From NCBI GenBank assembly GCA_014529385.2, contig CM043942.1, positions 8,498,001 through 8,562,000 of the forward strand: a stretch of 64,000 nt of DNA, read 5' to 3'. Shown in pieces: positions 11,072 through 22,914 of the stretch. How positions within the stretch are numbered: the stretch's first letter is position 1; every line of letters begins with the position of its first letter. The notes below the pieces were generated by a model. That model saw only the letters and a list, made by a program, of their open reading frames with translations. It was not told where the DNA came from and did not search any database. The translations under genes and the position numbers were made by a program. The DNA is from Adiantum capillus-veneris (taxonomy: Eukaryota > Streptophyta > Polypodiopsida > Polypodiales > Pteridaceae).

Positions 11072-12294
11072 AAGTAGAAAATTTTGTTTTGGCCATTGAA
11101 GTAAGCTCAACAACAAGTGAGACTACAACAAGGAGCACAAATGAACAACTTATTAGTAAATATGGGAATCTTCTAATTCCCACTTTGTAAATGTGGTGAA
11201 GTTTTATCCACGATATAGTAATTTGCTATGTGTTACAATCATCATTATTTTCTTTCCAACCACATAAAAATTATCAGTGAGATACTACTTGTTGTATCTT
11301 TGAATTGTGTCATTAATTTATTATCATAAATGTGGATAAATGTGTAGCGAAAACTTTTAGAAAGACCATAGATCTTTAGAACAAACTATGGTAAGTGATA
11401 GTGGCAACTTGGAAATGCACCCAAAATGCATTACTTTTTGAGTAATCACTTCAACTCCATGAGATCCATTGTTGAGTAGGTTTGACATTGTGAGCAAAAT
11501 TTTTGCACGGAACTATTTGATCAAGCCCAAGCAATGTTATGTCTCTCTAGAATTCTTAATACACATGTATTGTTTAGTATAGTCCTTTCATATTGTCCCA
11601 AAATCATCATCAAACTATATCAACAAGATTGTGAAATGTCTAAACCAAAAAGGAAGGTATAGTCAGTCCTTTCATATTGTCCCAAAATCATCATCAAACT
11701 ATATCATCAAGATTGTGAAATGTCTAAACCAAAAAGGAAGGTACATGCTTGTTTACTTAGTTCACTAATGAGACAAGATACAAGAACAAATGATGTAAAT
11801 AATATACAACTAGAAATGTGTGACAATGTGTTTGTGTACATAGAGATTTAGTATGCTTAAGGAGTAAATTCACTCACACATAGAGGTTTACTCTCCAATA
11901 AATTTTACATGGGTGACCACAACATGTATGACAACTGTGTTTGGCATAAAGCATGATGACACATTATCCATGTCACTTATGACCATTACAAGTAAGTCCA
12001 AAAGGGTGCAACCAAGTGTAATAAGCTCTTAACTAAAGCTTTTTCTTGGGTATAAGAGTTTATTATTTTCTCTTTTAAAAGGTGGTGCTAAGAAACAACA
12101 AACAATGATACACAAAATAAACTAATGTACAAGTATATTTACTTGAAATCACAAAAGTACAAAATACAAAATAATGTAAAAATGTGTTGTGAAAGGTGCA
12201 TCTTGATGAAAATCTACTGTGTGAAGTTTCAAGTATTTACAACTTAGCATTGTTCACTCTATCGGAGTGAAATTTACATCATTGTGCTTTGATA
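11072..12294. other. AT-rich intergenic sequence
   Basis: No coding frame of note. It contains the 84-bp tandem duplication listed separately. Nothing else was seen. Confidence 0.5.
11581..11743. repeat. 84-bp tandem duplication
   Basis: Unit 11581-11664 is repeated at 11665-11743 (offset 84). The copies differ at one base (CAACAAG versus CATCAAG), so the duplication is recent. Non-coding. Confidence 0.95.
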
Positions 12295-13331
12295 TCATCC
12301 TTGGTGGGAATACAATTTTTGTAATCTATCTATGAAACATTGAGCACATCCTCCATTTATGTAACTCTTATTATAGCCCAACTCTTGAGCTATGTGCATA
12401 GCTTCCATGTCCTTTAAATTTGAGGTCAAAGGAAGTTTATGTAGCTTCGGTCTTTGAGAACCATTTGATGGAAAAAGAGCATGCTTTTTTGTGGTCGTAA
12501 TTGATGAAGCCAATCCTTGTGATAAAGAAGGCCCTTTAAAGCAAGAGCTGATAGAGGATTTAACAAACCTTTCATGCTTGCTCCCAAGACGTTTGGATTG
12601 AACTGATTGAGAAGATGAGACATCACTATCCATAGGTTTGGTCAAACCATCAATAACACTCTTAAATTGCTCATACAATGCATGTCCACATTTGAATAGG
12701 ATCTTGACCATAGCAATAAAATTTGACAACCCCACGTGCATCACTTGATTCATTTAATTGCACCAAGTATGGCAAAATGTCTTCAATCAAAATTGAATCG
12801 GCAACATTGAGTCCAAAGGAGGTGGGAAAGATACAATTCTCAAATGGATTTGGACATCCCTTGTAAGGGCTATCATCAAGTAGAATTGTCCTTGTATGTT
12901 TGCAAACATCTCCAAACTGATTCCAAAATATACTCAAGAGGGTTGAACATTGCTTCCATCCCCATCTTATCGGGTCGATATATAATAGTCTTTGAATGCT
13001 TGTCGAACTTTTCTTGACTCCATATCATGAAGAAAGAAGAATTCTTCATTGCATGAGTCTCTAAACACCTTATTATTGTGAGCAAAGCTGTCGACCAAAT
13101 TCCAACATGAAATCTTTCAAACAAGGCATTAAGAAACTCCATACGCCCTGGCCAAAGAACCACCCAATTTTTTCCAACTTGGAGACTTTGGAACTTTTGG
13201 GATTTTGCAAAACAACGTCGTAATAGTAGACCATTAAGATCCAAGATAACACATAGCTTTGATGGAGTTTCAGATAGCGATGAAGTTGTCATGATACCAT
13301 GTGCTACATCTGTCAAAACCCAAAAAGACAT
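12295..13331 (-). pseudogene. FCP1/NIF-type HAD phosphatase-like gene, frameshifted
   Basis: The frame from the ATG at 13331 to 12876 carries the start of an FCP1-homology (NIF) domain: DLNGLLLRRC at residues 31-40 (HAD motif I), VVLWPGRMEFLNALFERFHVGIWSTA (motif II region) and a TIIYRPDKM segment. The second half of the domain, with TILLDDSPYKGCPNP (motif IV), is in another frame at 12671-12937, so a frameshift lies near 12935. A third frame (12295-12753) may hold a Ser-rich tail. Active CTD phosphatases of this family have DxDx(T/V) in motif I. Here the second Asp is Asn, so dephosphorylation is doubtful even without the frameshift. It could be a decayed gene or a real gene with an assembly error. 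Upstream exons were not found. Confidence 0.7.
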
Positions 13332-13549
13332 TGCTTAGTCAAAATTCCATAATCATATCTTTCTTGGAGGCTTATGCTTGACAAAAAGTACCATCTATAA
13401 TTTCTCCTTACTACAACCAAACAATTTCACTCAACAATGCACATTTAAACAATTGTTTGACGGGTGATAGATCTCTGTTATACTTAACAGTTATAATTTA
13501 AACTTAGGGGTCGCAATAAGACAAATTTGTATTTAGATGTTAAGTTTTC

Positions 13550-13900
13550 TCAAGTAGATGTCTTTTTCATATCCCAAGGATAATTCGTGCATATAGTTAG
13601 ATCTACTATCATGGCCCATATGTCATTTTGTACTATGTCAAGAATATCTAGCCAAGGATTCTTCAACAAGGTAGACTTATACAAATGCACCTTGTTGATG
13701 TCTATAGCATGCTTGATTATTGACAACTCATACCTCGTACACAAAGGAAGGTATAACACGCTATTTGAAAATAAATCCCTTTCTTCTTTGAAGATGAAAT
13801 TTGTGTCAAAAAGTCCTTGGTTAGATACCAAATACATAGGTTTTGAGAATGTGGAGCAAACTTGCTCATTTGGGTTTTGAACATTTAAAAACACACTCAC
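13550..13900 (-). other. Unrecognised 116-codon frame
   Basis: An open frame in AT-rich DNA next to the palindrome cluster. The segment CTRYELSIIKHAIDINKVHLYKS has a protein-like composition, but I recognise no family and see no neighbours that would explain it. It may be a remnant exon or chance. Confidence 0.2.
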
Positions 13901-14290
13901 TTAGGTTTTGAACATGTGGACAAACTTGCTCACTTAGTTTTTGACCATGTGGTCAAAACGAGCACATGTATTGATTGGGGGAAAGTTTCTCTTTTGAGGT
14001 TTGAGCATTTTAAAATGCACTAGCTTAGCTTTTCAACACGTGGTAAAAACATTTTTAAACCTTCTCTTTTGTTTCTTGACCACTCTTTTTGAACTATAAC
14101 TACTCTCTCCGCATGGTCAAAACCTAGGTGAGTGTGTTCTTCCACATGTTCAAAACCTATGAGTGAGTGTATCTTCTTTGTGAAGTGCAATAGCTACTCT
14201 CTCCACACGATCAACTACTCTCTTTTTGAAGTGTGACTACTCTCTCCACATGGTCAAAACCTATGAGTGAGTTTTTTAATTAGTAAACAC
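13861..14290. repeat. Dispersed palindrome cluster 1 (TTTTGACCA-NN-TGGTCAAAA family)
   Basis: At least seven full or half copies of a palindrome with consensus arms TTTTGACCA and TGGTCAAAA. The copy at 13939-13958 is perfect, with a TG spacer. Others start near 13874, 13905 and 14028 as full degenerate copies. Half copies followed by the recurring word CCTATGAGTGAGTG or CCTAGGTGAGTG lie near 14112, 14144 and 14248. The same motif recurs at 18.4-20.06 kb. Confidence 0.8.
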
Positions 14291-14858
14291 ATAAGTTGAT
14301 GATTGTGAGAAGGAGATGATTTAAAGAAACAATAGTTTCAATTGAACATAGTAAAATAATCTGACCAGAAGGTCAAAACTAACGTGTCACCATGACTACA
14401 AGAGGTAAGCAATGTCTCATATACCTAAGATGACTAATCAAATGGTTTATATATCTAATTGTCGTTGCATTCTCCTTTAAGCACGTGGTTAAGTTTTTTT
14501 CACTACCTTACAAATGTTGATGTTTGAAAAATACTATTTGAAAAAAATAGTTAAAAATTCTTATGAACGCTTTTGACAAGATCATTCAGTTTCACTTCTT
14601 CAGCTTGTGGGTTTTAAGTAAATGGATAAAACACTTGCACAAATATAACTTAATCCATAGAATCTTAGCAAACTCTCACAAACAAAAGTGAATTCATAGG
14701 CAATAGTTGCCATTTTAGCTTTTGCTTCCATGTGATTATGATTAATAACAAATTGAAGCCACTACCTTAAGATATTTTTTAAAGAACAGACCCATTAATA
14801 TGTATTGCAAACCAATTTGTAGTATGAAATAGTACATAAACTTAAGGGACACACTTTT

Positions 14859-14862
<4 letters not shown>

Positions 14863-14909
<47 letters not shown>
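14863..14909. repeat. (GA)n microsatellite
   Basis: About 23 uninterrupted GA units. Confidence 0.97.
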
Positions 14910-14913
<4 letters not shown>

Positions 14914-15161
14914 CTTATCATCCTCAGAGGTCAAATATGACCTATGGGACCAAATGAAAATGTCACATGGTGTGAGTGGAGGTCATAAGTGACTCTCGAT
15001 GCTCAAAAATGGCTGCAATGAGCGTCGCAATAGAGAGTCCACATCGTGGTTGGGAGAGGAAGGTATGTAGGGAGAGCTCATGGTTGGCTGAATATATGGG
15101 GAAAAGAGGACCTAATTTGGTCAAAAGATGAGAACTCAAGTAGTGTGTGGTACTCACTGTC

Positions 15162-15733
15162 TCACACTTGACGAGGGCATAAGGTGCAAAGTTGATGAGA
15201 CTCCTCACCAATGCCCCAACGTCCTGTCTCGCAGCGTAGAGAATGGGAACTAAGACAAATGGAGGCAATGGTGTGGATCGCACTCAATGGGATGGGCTCA
15301 AGGATGTAGGGATGGGTTTGGTTACCTTGTTCGGAGAAGAAGAGAGATTTGTAGTTTGGGGCAACGTCTGTGGTGTAATGACTGAAGCGAGAACCTCCGG
15401 ATTTCTCCCAAGCCGTGATACATTGGTGTTGTAAGAAGGCCTCATTAACTTGGGAGTCGATCAACGCATCCTTGACCAAGTGACATGCATCCCATCTTCC
15501 AAACCATTTCTTGATGTCAAGCATCCACCCCAAACTTAGTATTTTGCTCTTGCATGTCTTTTGGACCTTTTGACTTGCTCCATATTCGATTCTAGGAAGT
15601 CGATGCAAAGGGCTACGTTGTGTCTTAAGCATGTACTCCACAACCCTTTGCATGCCCAAGACCTCAATGGGAAGCGATCCGGACTCAAGAAGTAAGAGCA
15701 TGTAGGGTGTTTGCGTCTTGACTTGGGGAAAGT

Positions 15734-15735
<2 letters not shown>
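15162..15735 (-). other. Protein-like frame, possibly a LINE-type or gene 3' fragment
   Basis: The frame encodes LLLESGSLPIEVLGMQR, then HRLPRIEYGASQKVQ, SKILSLGWMLDIKKWF and so on. The composition is clearly protein-like, and its style recalls segments downstream of the reverse transcriptase in non-LTR elements. I cannot place it with certainty. Its upstream side runs into the (GA)n tract at 15738-15824, which destroys any continuity with coding sequence at higher coordinates. Non-functional as it stands. Confidence 0.35.

Positions 15736-15737
<2 letters not shown>

Positions 15738-15824
<87 letters not shown>
15738..15824. repeat. (GA)n microsatellite
   Basis: About 43 GA units separating two protein-like minus-strand stretches. 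It lies exactly where the unknown decayed gene loses its frame. Confidence 0.97.
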
Positions 15825-15825
<1 letters not shown>

Positions 15826-15829
15826 ACCA

Positions 15830-18305
15830 AATGTAGTCATTGAGGCTTTGAAAACTTAGTCTCTTCCTTCTCACTATTGCTTTGGCCACTTGTTGCTCTT
15901 CATCAAGATCTTTGTCAGTCCCTTCCACTTCAATGTGTGCATTGACCCATATTAGGGGCTTGTTTGTATTGTTGACATAGCTATCAAGGTTTGAAAAGTT
16001 TTTCTCATGCTCACTAACACAACAAATGTGTCTATGGCTCGAGAAGCAAAATTGTTGGCTAACGGAAAGAAATAAATGCTACCAACAAGCATCTGGAACT
16101 TTATGCTCATGTGTAGAAGACCATCCTCCAAAGCAGCCATTTGCCTCCAAGTAAGAAAAGATAGTGGGATGAATTGTTTAGGCTCACAGGTCATCCTTAG
16201 CAAATAGGAGACAAGCCTCTCAAACTTGGAGGAATCCCAATTCATTCCTTCTACTTCATGTGCAGCATCCAAGATAGCTACACCAATGGTAATTGGATCT
16301 TTGTACACATTATATATTAGATCAAGGGAGTCTAAATCATACCCAACAACATACACTGACCAAGGAAAGGTGCTAGAAGATTGAGGGGTCTCCTTTCAGG
16401 GCCAACAAATAAATTCACTGTGTCTCTTGCACCATTGGGTAGTGGACCTGGATCAACCTTATGTGCAAATTTTTGACAACCAATCAATACAAACACCTAC
16501 AAACTTTGAGTAAACATCCTCTGTGATACTGTAGTCATTAACTAGCTCCTCCCATGTTTTCAATACACTGTTGTTGGTTGATATTGATGCATTGAAAAGT
16601 GTGACCAACTCTTCCTTTAGCACCCTGTCCTACTTTAACTGCTTTGCCCTTGTTTCCATATCTATAAGATCTTCCTTATCCCACTTATTTCTAAGTAAGA
16701 TTTTCCCTTCATTGATTTTGTTTTTCAACCTATTAATCTCTCCATCCTTTAGCCCCATCACGCAACAAAAGGTAGCAGATGATGCTTGTCTTCCCTTCTT
16801 TCCAAGTCTTTCTGCTTGAGATAATAACTCACCTTTGGCATATTGTTTCATTATTGAAACCCATCCATCAAATACTTGTTGGGAGCTTACTATCATTTGA
16901 TAGTCCCTTGATACCCATTTATCCCCAATGTAATCAACAAAACCCTGAAAACATACATAGATAGTAACTTTGTAAGAAACATAACAAACATGCTATTTCG
17001 TAAGAGCAAAAAAGGTAGTGTGTGATGCTCTACCTGCCAAGGTAGCCGTAGCCTGCTAGACTTGGGAAGTCCTTGTTGAGGTTTTGATGGAGATCCAAAT
17101 GCCATCCATTGGTCTCTCAACTACTTGAGTCGCTCAATATAAGAAGCATTCTTCATGACATTATGTGATTCTTTGTTTGTCATGCGAGATAACTCTATCC
17201 ATTGCTGCATTCAAGCATTCCATGTTGCATATAAATGTTTGGTTGCCATGCAACGTGGTGTTGTGCTTTGGATATAGATTTTTGCTACATGTATGGAATG
17301 TAGGCCTAATATAATCCAATAAGAGGGTGTACTCAACATGGATTCCTTGACCTCATTGCTCGTAAGTGGTCTTGACTCCCCATTTTCCCTAATATAAGGC
17401 ATTAGGTAAGCTGCGATGGCAGGAGCCATAGGATTACTAACAAAGAGTTTTGTTAATGTCTCCACATAATACTATGCAAGGGTTCTATATGTATAAAGTG
17501 GACATGCCTCCTCACATTTACCAACGGGAATGGAAAATTGTGAAGTGAACCCAAATTGAAAGAACTTTTATAACAAGTGAAACCCCAATTTGTCTTGCTT
17601 TCCCTTCTTGTTGCTTGACCCCGGGGAATCAAACATTATCTCTACACCCTTGATGTGAAGAGTAACGAGTGGTTTGGGGTTCAAAATTGCAAAACTTGAG
17701 GATGTAGGAGAGCCATTAACAAGTGTGTTTGCCACACTTACAACAAGTGCATTTTCCATGAAAGATTCCCGACCCTTCAAGTTAACAGTGTTCGCAGGGG
17801 TTTCTTCTCTAGTATTGTCCTTGCAAGGCAATGTATGAAGCTTTTGTCTTTTTTTCAAGTGGGCACCATCTCCTTTTGCTAAAGAGAGGAATTCTTCATT
17901 GTCTTGAATGTTTTGAAATGCCAAGACAACATCCCCTGTGCAAGAGATATCCTCAGACAAATACCACCCCATATTTTCTAGAGAGAAGTTGTCTTCAACC
18001 TGCATTCGTGTAGCATCAAAGGCCATGGGTTCAAGCTTGTAGCACATATTGTTGTCCCTTAACTTAATCTCATCACAAGGAACCCCTTCCTTGCCAGCAC
18101 ACCCCTCTGTAATATTGTCTATCACCCCATTTTGTTCAAAACCTAATGTTTCACCTTTCTTTGTGAATAAGAGTACATCTGAGTGCAATTGTCCTTGTAG
18201 ATCATAGAAATCAATATACCATAAATATGAAAACTTTTTAGTAACCCCATCAATCACCTCAAGCCGCTTCTTTGGATCTTTATCTTTCTTTTCCATTTGG
18301 GAGTC
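15830..18305 (-). pseudogene. Decayed gene of unknown family with an 89-bp intron
   Basis: One minus-strand reading frame can be followed for about 1.7 kb. A likely acceptor (TTTTTTTAG) precedes the exon start near 18305. The frame carries in-frame stops at 17568 (TAA), 17472 (TAG), 17211 (TGA), 17121 (TAG) and 16630 (TAG) but no frameshift. At 17033-16945 an intron with GT...TTTTCAG borders removes 89 bp and restores the frame (LPWQ joined to GFVDYIGDKW). Below about 16520 coding alternates frames through at least three indels, through segments such as DPGPLPNGARDTVNLF and EVEGMNWDSSKFERL, to a final NDYIW before the (GA)n tract. I do not recognise the protein. It has no obvious transmembrane or catalytic signature and could be a host gene relic or a captured gene. 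Confidence 0.6.
16945..17033 (-). other. Spliceosomal intron in the decayed gene
   Basis: Minus-strand donor CAG/GTAGAG at 17034/17033 and acceptor TTTTCAG/GG at 16945/16944, with a T-rich tract before the acceptor. Its length of 89 bp is not a multiple of three, and its removal joins two frames that otherwise disagree. That is good evidence for real past splicing. Confidence 0.75.
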
Positions 18306-18479
18306 TAAAAAAACATACAACAATAAAGCATTAGTCCACATTACTCCACATTATTGTAACTGGAATATACCTAGGTACTTGCTTAACTTTTGACCATGTT
18401 GACAAAACTCACTCACTTAAGGTATAAAACTTACAAACGGATTAATAGAGTTTTGACCATGTGGATAATACTTAGAGAT

Positions 18480-18488
18480 GGAGGGAGG

Positions 18489-18559
<71 letters not shown>

Positions 18560-18573
18560 AGGGAGGGAGGGAG
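18480..18573. repeat. (GGGA)n/(GA)n microsatellite
   Basis: A long GA tract flanked on both sides by GGGA units, between two palindrome copies. Confidence 0.95.
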
Positions 18574-18711
18574 AAAACCATGTAGAAAAAAACAATGGCA
18601 AAATGAGAAAGCCATGAGAAATCTAAGTGAATGAGAGAGAAATTGCAGAACTTGGGAGGGAACGATAAATTTTGACCACATGGTCAAAACTTAGGGATGG
18701 AGGGAGGGACA

Positions 18712-18713
<2 letters not shown>

Positions 18714-18798
<85 letters not shown>
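18714..18798. repeat. (GA)n microsatellite
   Basis: About 42 GA units, beginning 25 bp after the perfect palindrome at 18670-18689. Confidence 0.97.
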
Positions 18799-18801
<3 letters not shown>

Positions 18802-19022
18802 CAAACTCATTCACATAGATGCAACCAAGTGGAAAAAGCTCACTCACTAAGAGAGAGTGTAAAAACATCGTTTCAAAAGTTTTGACCATGTGAACAGAAG
18901 TGAGGGATGAAGGGGGAAGATAGAGGGATGAGGAAGCCATTGGTAAAACTAGCAGAGTCAGAGGGAAAGTACAAAACTTAAAAGGGGGTAATAGAGTTTT
19001 GACCATGTGGACAAAACTTTGG

Positions 19023-19024
<2 letters not shown>

Positions 19025-19114
<90 letters not shown>
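19025..19114. repeat. Compound (CA)n(GA)n microsatellite
   Basis: About 20 CA units followed by about 23 GA units, placed exactly between two palindrome copies (18996-19017 and 19115-19136). Confidence 0.97.
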
Positions 19115-19120
<6 letters not shown>

Positions 19121-19173
19121 ACATTGTGGACAAAACCGATGGCAAAGTGACAAATCCATGGAAAATCTAGGGT

Positions 19174-19211
<38 letters not shown>

Positions 19212-20475
19212 AAGGAAGATAGAGAGGGGGAGAGATAAACAGAGAGAGTTTTGACCATGTGGACAAAACACACACACACACACACACACACACAGATTTA
19301 TACAAGGTCTCTCTCAAGATATAAGGGGGAGGAGAAAGACGGAGAGAGAATGTTTGAGATGACCAAATTCATTCTCATAGGTTTGAGTAAGTGGGGAAAA
19401 CCACACTCACTAAGAGATAGAGCAAAAACATTCTTAAAATTTTTTTGACGATGTGGCCAAAAGTGAGGGATGAGAGAGACAAAGAGTGGGGAGGAGGAGG
19501 AGGCCATTGGTAAAACTAAGAGGTGGGTTATAGAATTTTGACCATGTGGACAAAAGGGGTGTATGGAGGTACGCACACACACACATAGTTTTGACCATGT
19601 GGACAAAACCGTGGCAGAATGAAAAATCAATAAGAAATTTAATACTAGAATGGATGGAGGGTTGGTGGCCAAAAAGAGGGATTGATAGAGAGAGAGAGAG
19701 TTTTGACATTGTGGACAAAGGGGGATGTGGACAAACCATGGGGATGGAAAGAGAGATGTTATTAACATTTATACAAGGCCTCTCTCTAAAGACAAAGGGG
19801 GAGAGAGAGCTTTGACCTTGTGAACAAAGGGGGATAAGGAAGAGAGAGAAAGGGAGAGAAAGAGTTTTAACAATGTGGCCAAAACTCAAGGATTGAGATC
19901 TTGAGGCTACTGATACAATCTATGTTATCTTAACTGAGTAAACATACAGATTGAATAGCTTCAAACCCATAGCCTTGACATAGGCCTTGAATGTGTATGA
20001 TGATCCTTAGCATGGACCTCAAGTTTTTTCCATGTGGTTAAATCTTGAGGCTACTCTATGATGGTACACCCCAAGTTCATTAGGAGAAATATGGACCTTG
20101 CATGGGCCTTGTAAGGAATCCTAATTTTTAGGGATTAAGGCTAATGTTGTATAGGGTTAAGGGGACAAGGGCATTCAAGAAGCTACTTTTGAGTAGGCTT
20201 TTCTAGCCTTTTTTTAGACACATGTAAGATGTGGACCTAAGAGGTCACTTTCTCTCTCTAGCTTTTTGAAAGTGAATGGAGTAAAGGAGTGTGGTCACAT
20301 CTAAGAGCCAAAATTTGACTTTTTTTTCAAAAAAGTTTATTTACTTATTTTTTATTTAAAACTTCTCCCCAATATATATACATATGAAAAAATCATTTTT
20401 TAACTTTTTTTTTAACCTACAAACATAGAAAGTCCACTTTTTCAAAAAAATTCCAAAAAAGAAAAAACCTTTGTT

Positions 20476-20645
20476 CTCTCCTCCTCTCTCCTCTCTCCCT
20501 CCCTCCTCTCTCCCTCTTCTCTTCTCCTCCCTCCTCCTCCCTCCCTACTCCCTTTTCTCCTCCTCCTCCCCTCTCTCTCCCTCTCCCCCCTTGCCCCCTT
20601 CTCTCCTCCCATGTTCCTCCCTCTCTCTCCCTCCTCTCTCTTTTC
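20476..20645. repeat. Polypyrimidine low-complexity tract
   Basis: Almost purely C and T on the plus strand (CTCC, CCTT and CTCT mixtures), preceded by T-runs. The long open frames here on both strands are compositional artefacts. Confidence 0.9.
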
Positions 20646-20767
20646 ATCCTTTGCCGATTCTTCAATATCTTGGAAGGGGAGAAGTAGGCTTGTGAAACTA
20701 TTGTAATTGGTTGTGTATGGGTATAGGTACATCTTTGCATTTGATGGATGCACAAATGTCAAGCTCT

Positions 20768-20920
20768 TCAGCTCAAAAGAGTGGCATTACAAGACAATAT
20801 TGCCTCTTCAAAGAGGGAGGTTGAAACTCTCCAACAACAATTTCAAGAAAAGGATGTGTACATTATGAAGCTTGCCAATACCATCACATATTTAAAAGAA
20901 ACACCCCCTGGTGCAAGGTA
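20768..20920 (+). other. Possible orphan coiled-coil exon
   Basis: A frame with SSKREVETLQQQFQEKDVYIMKLAN followed by TPPGAR and a donor-like AAG/GTAACA at about 20919. A T-rich acceptor-like TTGTTTTGCAG ends near 21001. This could be one exon of a decayed gene. The neighbouring exons are not convincing and the product is unknown. Confidence 0.25.
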
Positions 20921-21001
20921 ACAATATACTTCTTACTTTTGGTTGTGTTCTTCTTATCACAGACTTTGAAGTCTAACGTGTTTCCTCTACTTGTTTTGCA
21001 G

Positions 21002-22420
21002 TGCTTAGCAAAAAGGTTGCTTTTGTACATAAATAGTGAAAGGCTGCAGGTTAGAGAGGTCAAGTGTCACCACTTTTTCTCTAAACATCCTTCTTTCTTA
21101 CATCTTGCACGTAGGTGCTTCAAATCCATGCTTATTAGAGGTGGGTAATCTCATCCTAATGTACATTTTTGGATTATTGGATGGAAATACTTGCAAATTT
21201 GTACAGCATATATTTAACAAGTGTCTTTATTATACAGCTTGCAGATGTTGAATTCATACATGTCTTTGTTTGAAGAACATGTCTCTAACGCGTCATGATA
21301 CAAGGTGACCTCTTACTATGCTAGTTGAGTGGCGTTGTTTGCAAGAATGTCTCAAGGAACTAACATAACATGAAGCTTTTACGATGGCACAAAGCTCTCC
21401 TCAAGCAATGTGGATCCCACTACAACAAAAATCATGATGCTAACATGGAGAGATCCCTAGTAGGACAATAAAACATCTTTTCATCAACAACACACCCTTT
21501 TTTAACATGAGGGTACCTCCACCAAAGATATTTTTATGTGATAGGTCACCCCATGAGTATACCATGTCATGGAATGGATGTAAAAACTATGACCGCACTA
21601 CCCATTGGAAGTTGTTCACGAATGTATGTTTATCAAAGTTAATAAAAAGAAATTTGGACCTTTTTGTTTGTTGATGTATAAGAGCACTCTAGGTCTACCA
21701 TACTTTAGATTGTTTGATCAGTTAAATAAGATTTGTAGTCATTTAAAGTGTAATTTGTTTTTGTTTGGTAAGATTGTACATGAGAAGACATGATAACGTA
21801 CAAGAGATCTTAACGAAAAAAACCTCGGTGAGATTCCTACCATGCACTTGTGACACCATACCTCTCCTTGAACTTTGATTTCTATTGTAGTGGAAAGTCC
21901 ATGGAAAGCCTATTTTCAAAATTTTAGCGATAATTTTGTTTTGAAGAAAATTTTGGTTATTTTAAAGTTTGTACACAGTCTAGAAGTTCATTTTGATTGT
22001 TTTCCTTCAGTTTCAAATTTTGACCGAAGGCACTCCTTGGAAGCCACTTTTGAAGGTGTTAGAACGAGATTTTGGGAAAGTTTTGTATGTAGGAAATATA
22101 GCCCTTAACACAATAAACAACATTGGTTCTTTGAGGATTTTTAGATTCCATGGTTTTAATGCTCGTTGGAGCCCGTAGATTAAGGAAAAAGTAAGAAATG
22201 TCTGCTTTACATCATTTTTTAAGAAATTGCCAACTTGCACGTTAATTTTTGGAAAATCCGAGCAAGGTATGATTTTTTTGCATCACACGATGGTCGAAGA
22301 GCGCAATGAGATGAACAAATTCATGTGAGACAAGCCCAAACAGATTCGGAGCTGATTAGAAGCTAGAAGCTGTTGAATGCAGCCTAAAAGTTCAACACTT
22401 TATAAAAAAAAAAAAAAGTA
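21002..22420. other. No recognisable feature
   Basis: AT-rich; only short frames without protein character. Some LTR-like or exon-like patches, but nothing I can support. Confidence 0.4.
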
Positions 22421-22428
22421 AACCTTGT

Positions 22429-22633
22429 ATCATCCTCATACACAATAATTTTGTACTTTTTTTCACTTTAAAGACCCCCAGGGCCCTCAGCAAGACTGGC
22501 CACAAGGGCGTGCAAAAAGCCCATCCAAAAGTCCCGGATGGGCATTTTGCGTGCCCTTGTGGCCAGCCTTGCTGAGGGCCCTGTGGACTTTTACATGGAA
22601 AAAAATTACAAAAATATTGTGTATGAGGATGAT
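22429..22633. repeat. Foldback element A (about 98-bp arms)
   Basis: ATCATCCTCATACACAAT at 22429-22446 pairs with ATTGTGTATGAGGATGAT at 22616-22633. The pairing continues inward, imperfectly through T-rich sequence and nearly perfectly through GGGCCCTCAGCAAG and GGCCACAAGGGC, to CCCATCC/GGATGGG around a 9-base loop at 22527-22535. As RNA it would form a long hairpin. It may be MITE-like or a hairpin-RNA locus. Confidence 0.9.
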
Positions 22634-22689
22634 ATAAAGATGTTATGTTGGATGTACAGAGAGCAAGAGCTTCCCCTCCCTCCCATTTT

Positions 22690-22746
22690 GCTATGGCCTG
22701 GATGGCCATTCTCATGCCCTTGGTCCCTCTTGTTGAGGGTGGCAAA
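22690..22746. repeat. Diverged half copy of the foldback arm
   Basis: CTGGATGGCCATTCTCATGC, then CCCTTGGTCCCTC and TTGAGGGTGGC, follow the right arm of foldback B (22981-23033) closely, but the matching left arm is missing. It is the remnant of a third hairpin between A and B. Confidence 0.6.
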
Positions 22747-22914
22747 TACAATATTTTTTTATCCATGACTATGAGATAGAAGTGTGCAGTTTGATGTATT
22801 CATAGCAAACTCCCCTCCCCCCCTCAATGGCAAATACCTAAACCTTGTATCATGCTCATCAACCATTTTTTGCTTCCTTGTGTCCACTACCCATGTTCTT
22901 GGTGTGTGTTTGTC

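Larger units (their letters stand above)
18380..20060. repeat. Dispersed palindrome cluster 2 with interleaved microsatellites
   Basis: About fifteen copies of a motif with consensus GTTTTGACCATGTGGACAAA. Starts are near 18386, 18450, 18670, 18879, 18996, 19115, 19248, 19381, 19441, 19535, 19588, 19700, 19810, 19864 and a weaker one near 20023. The copy at 18670-18689 is a perfect palindrome (arms TTTTGACCA and TGGTCAAAA). Several copies directly follow a GA tract or precede a CA tract. Spacing is irregular, roughly 50-200 bp. Recurrent companion words are CACTCACTAAGAGA and GTGAGGGATGA. Confidence 0.85.

Noticed and set aside
20417-20762. Arg/Glu/Gly-rich frames of about 110 codons
   Set aside because: Artefact of the polypyrimidine tract; no start context or homology.
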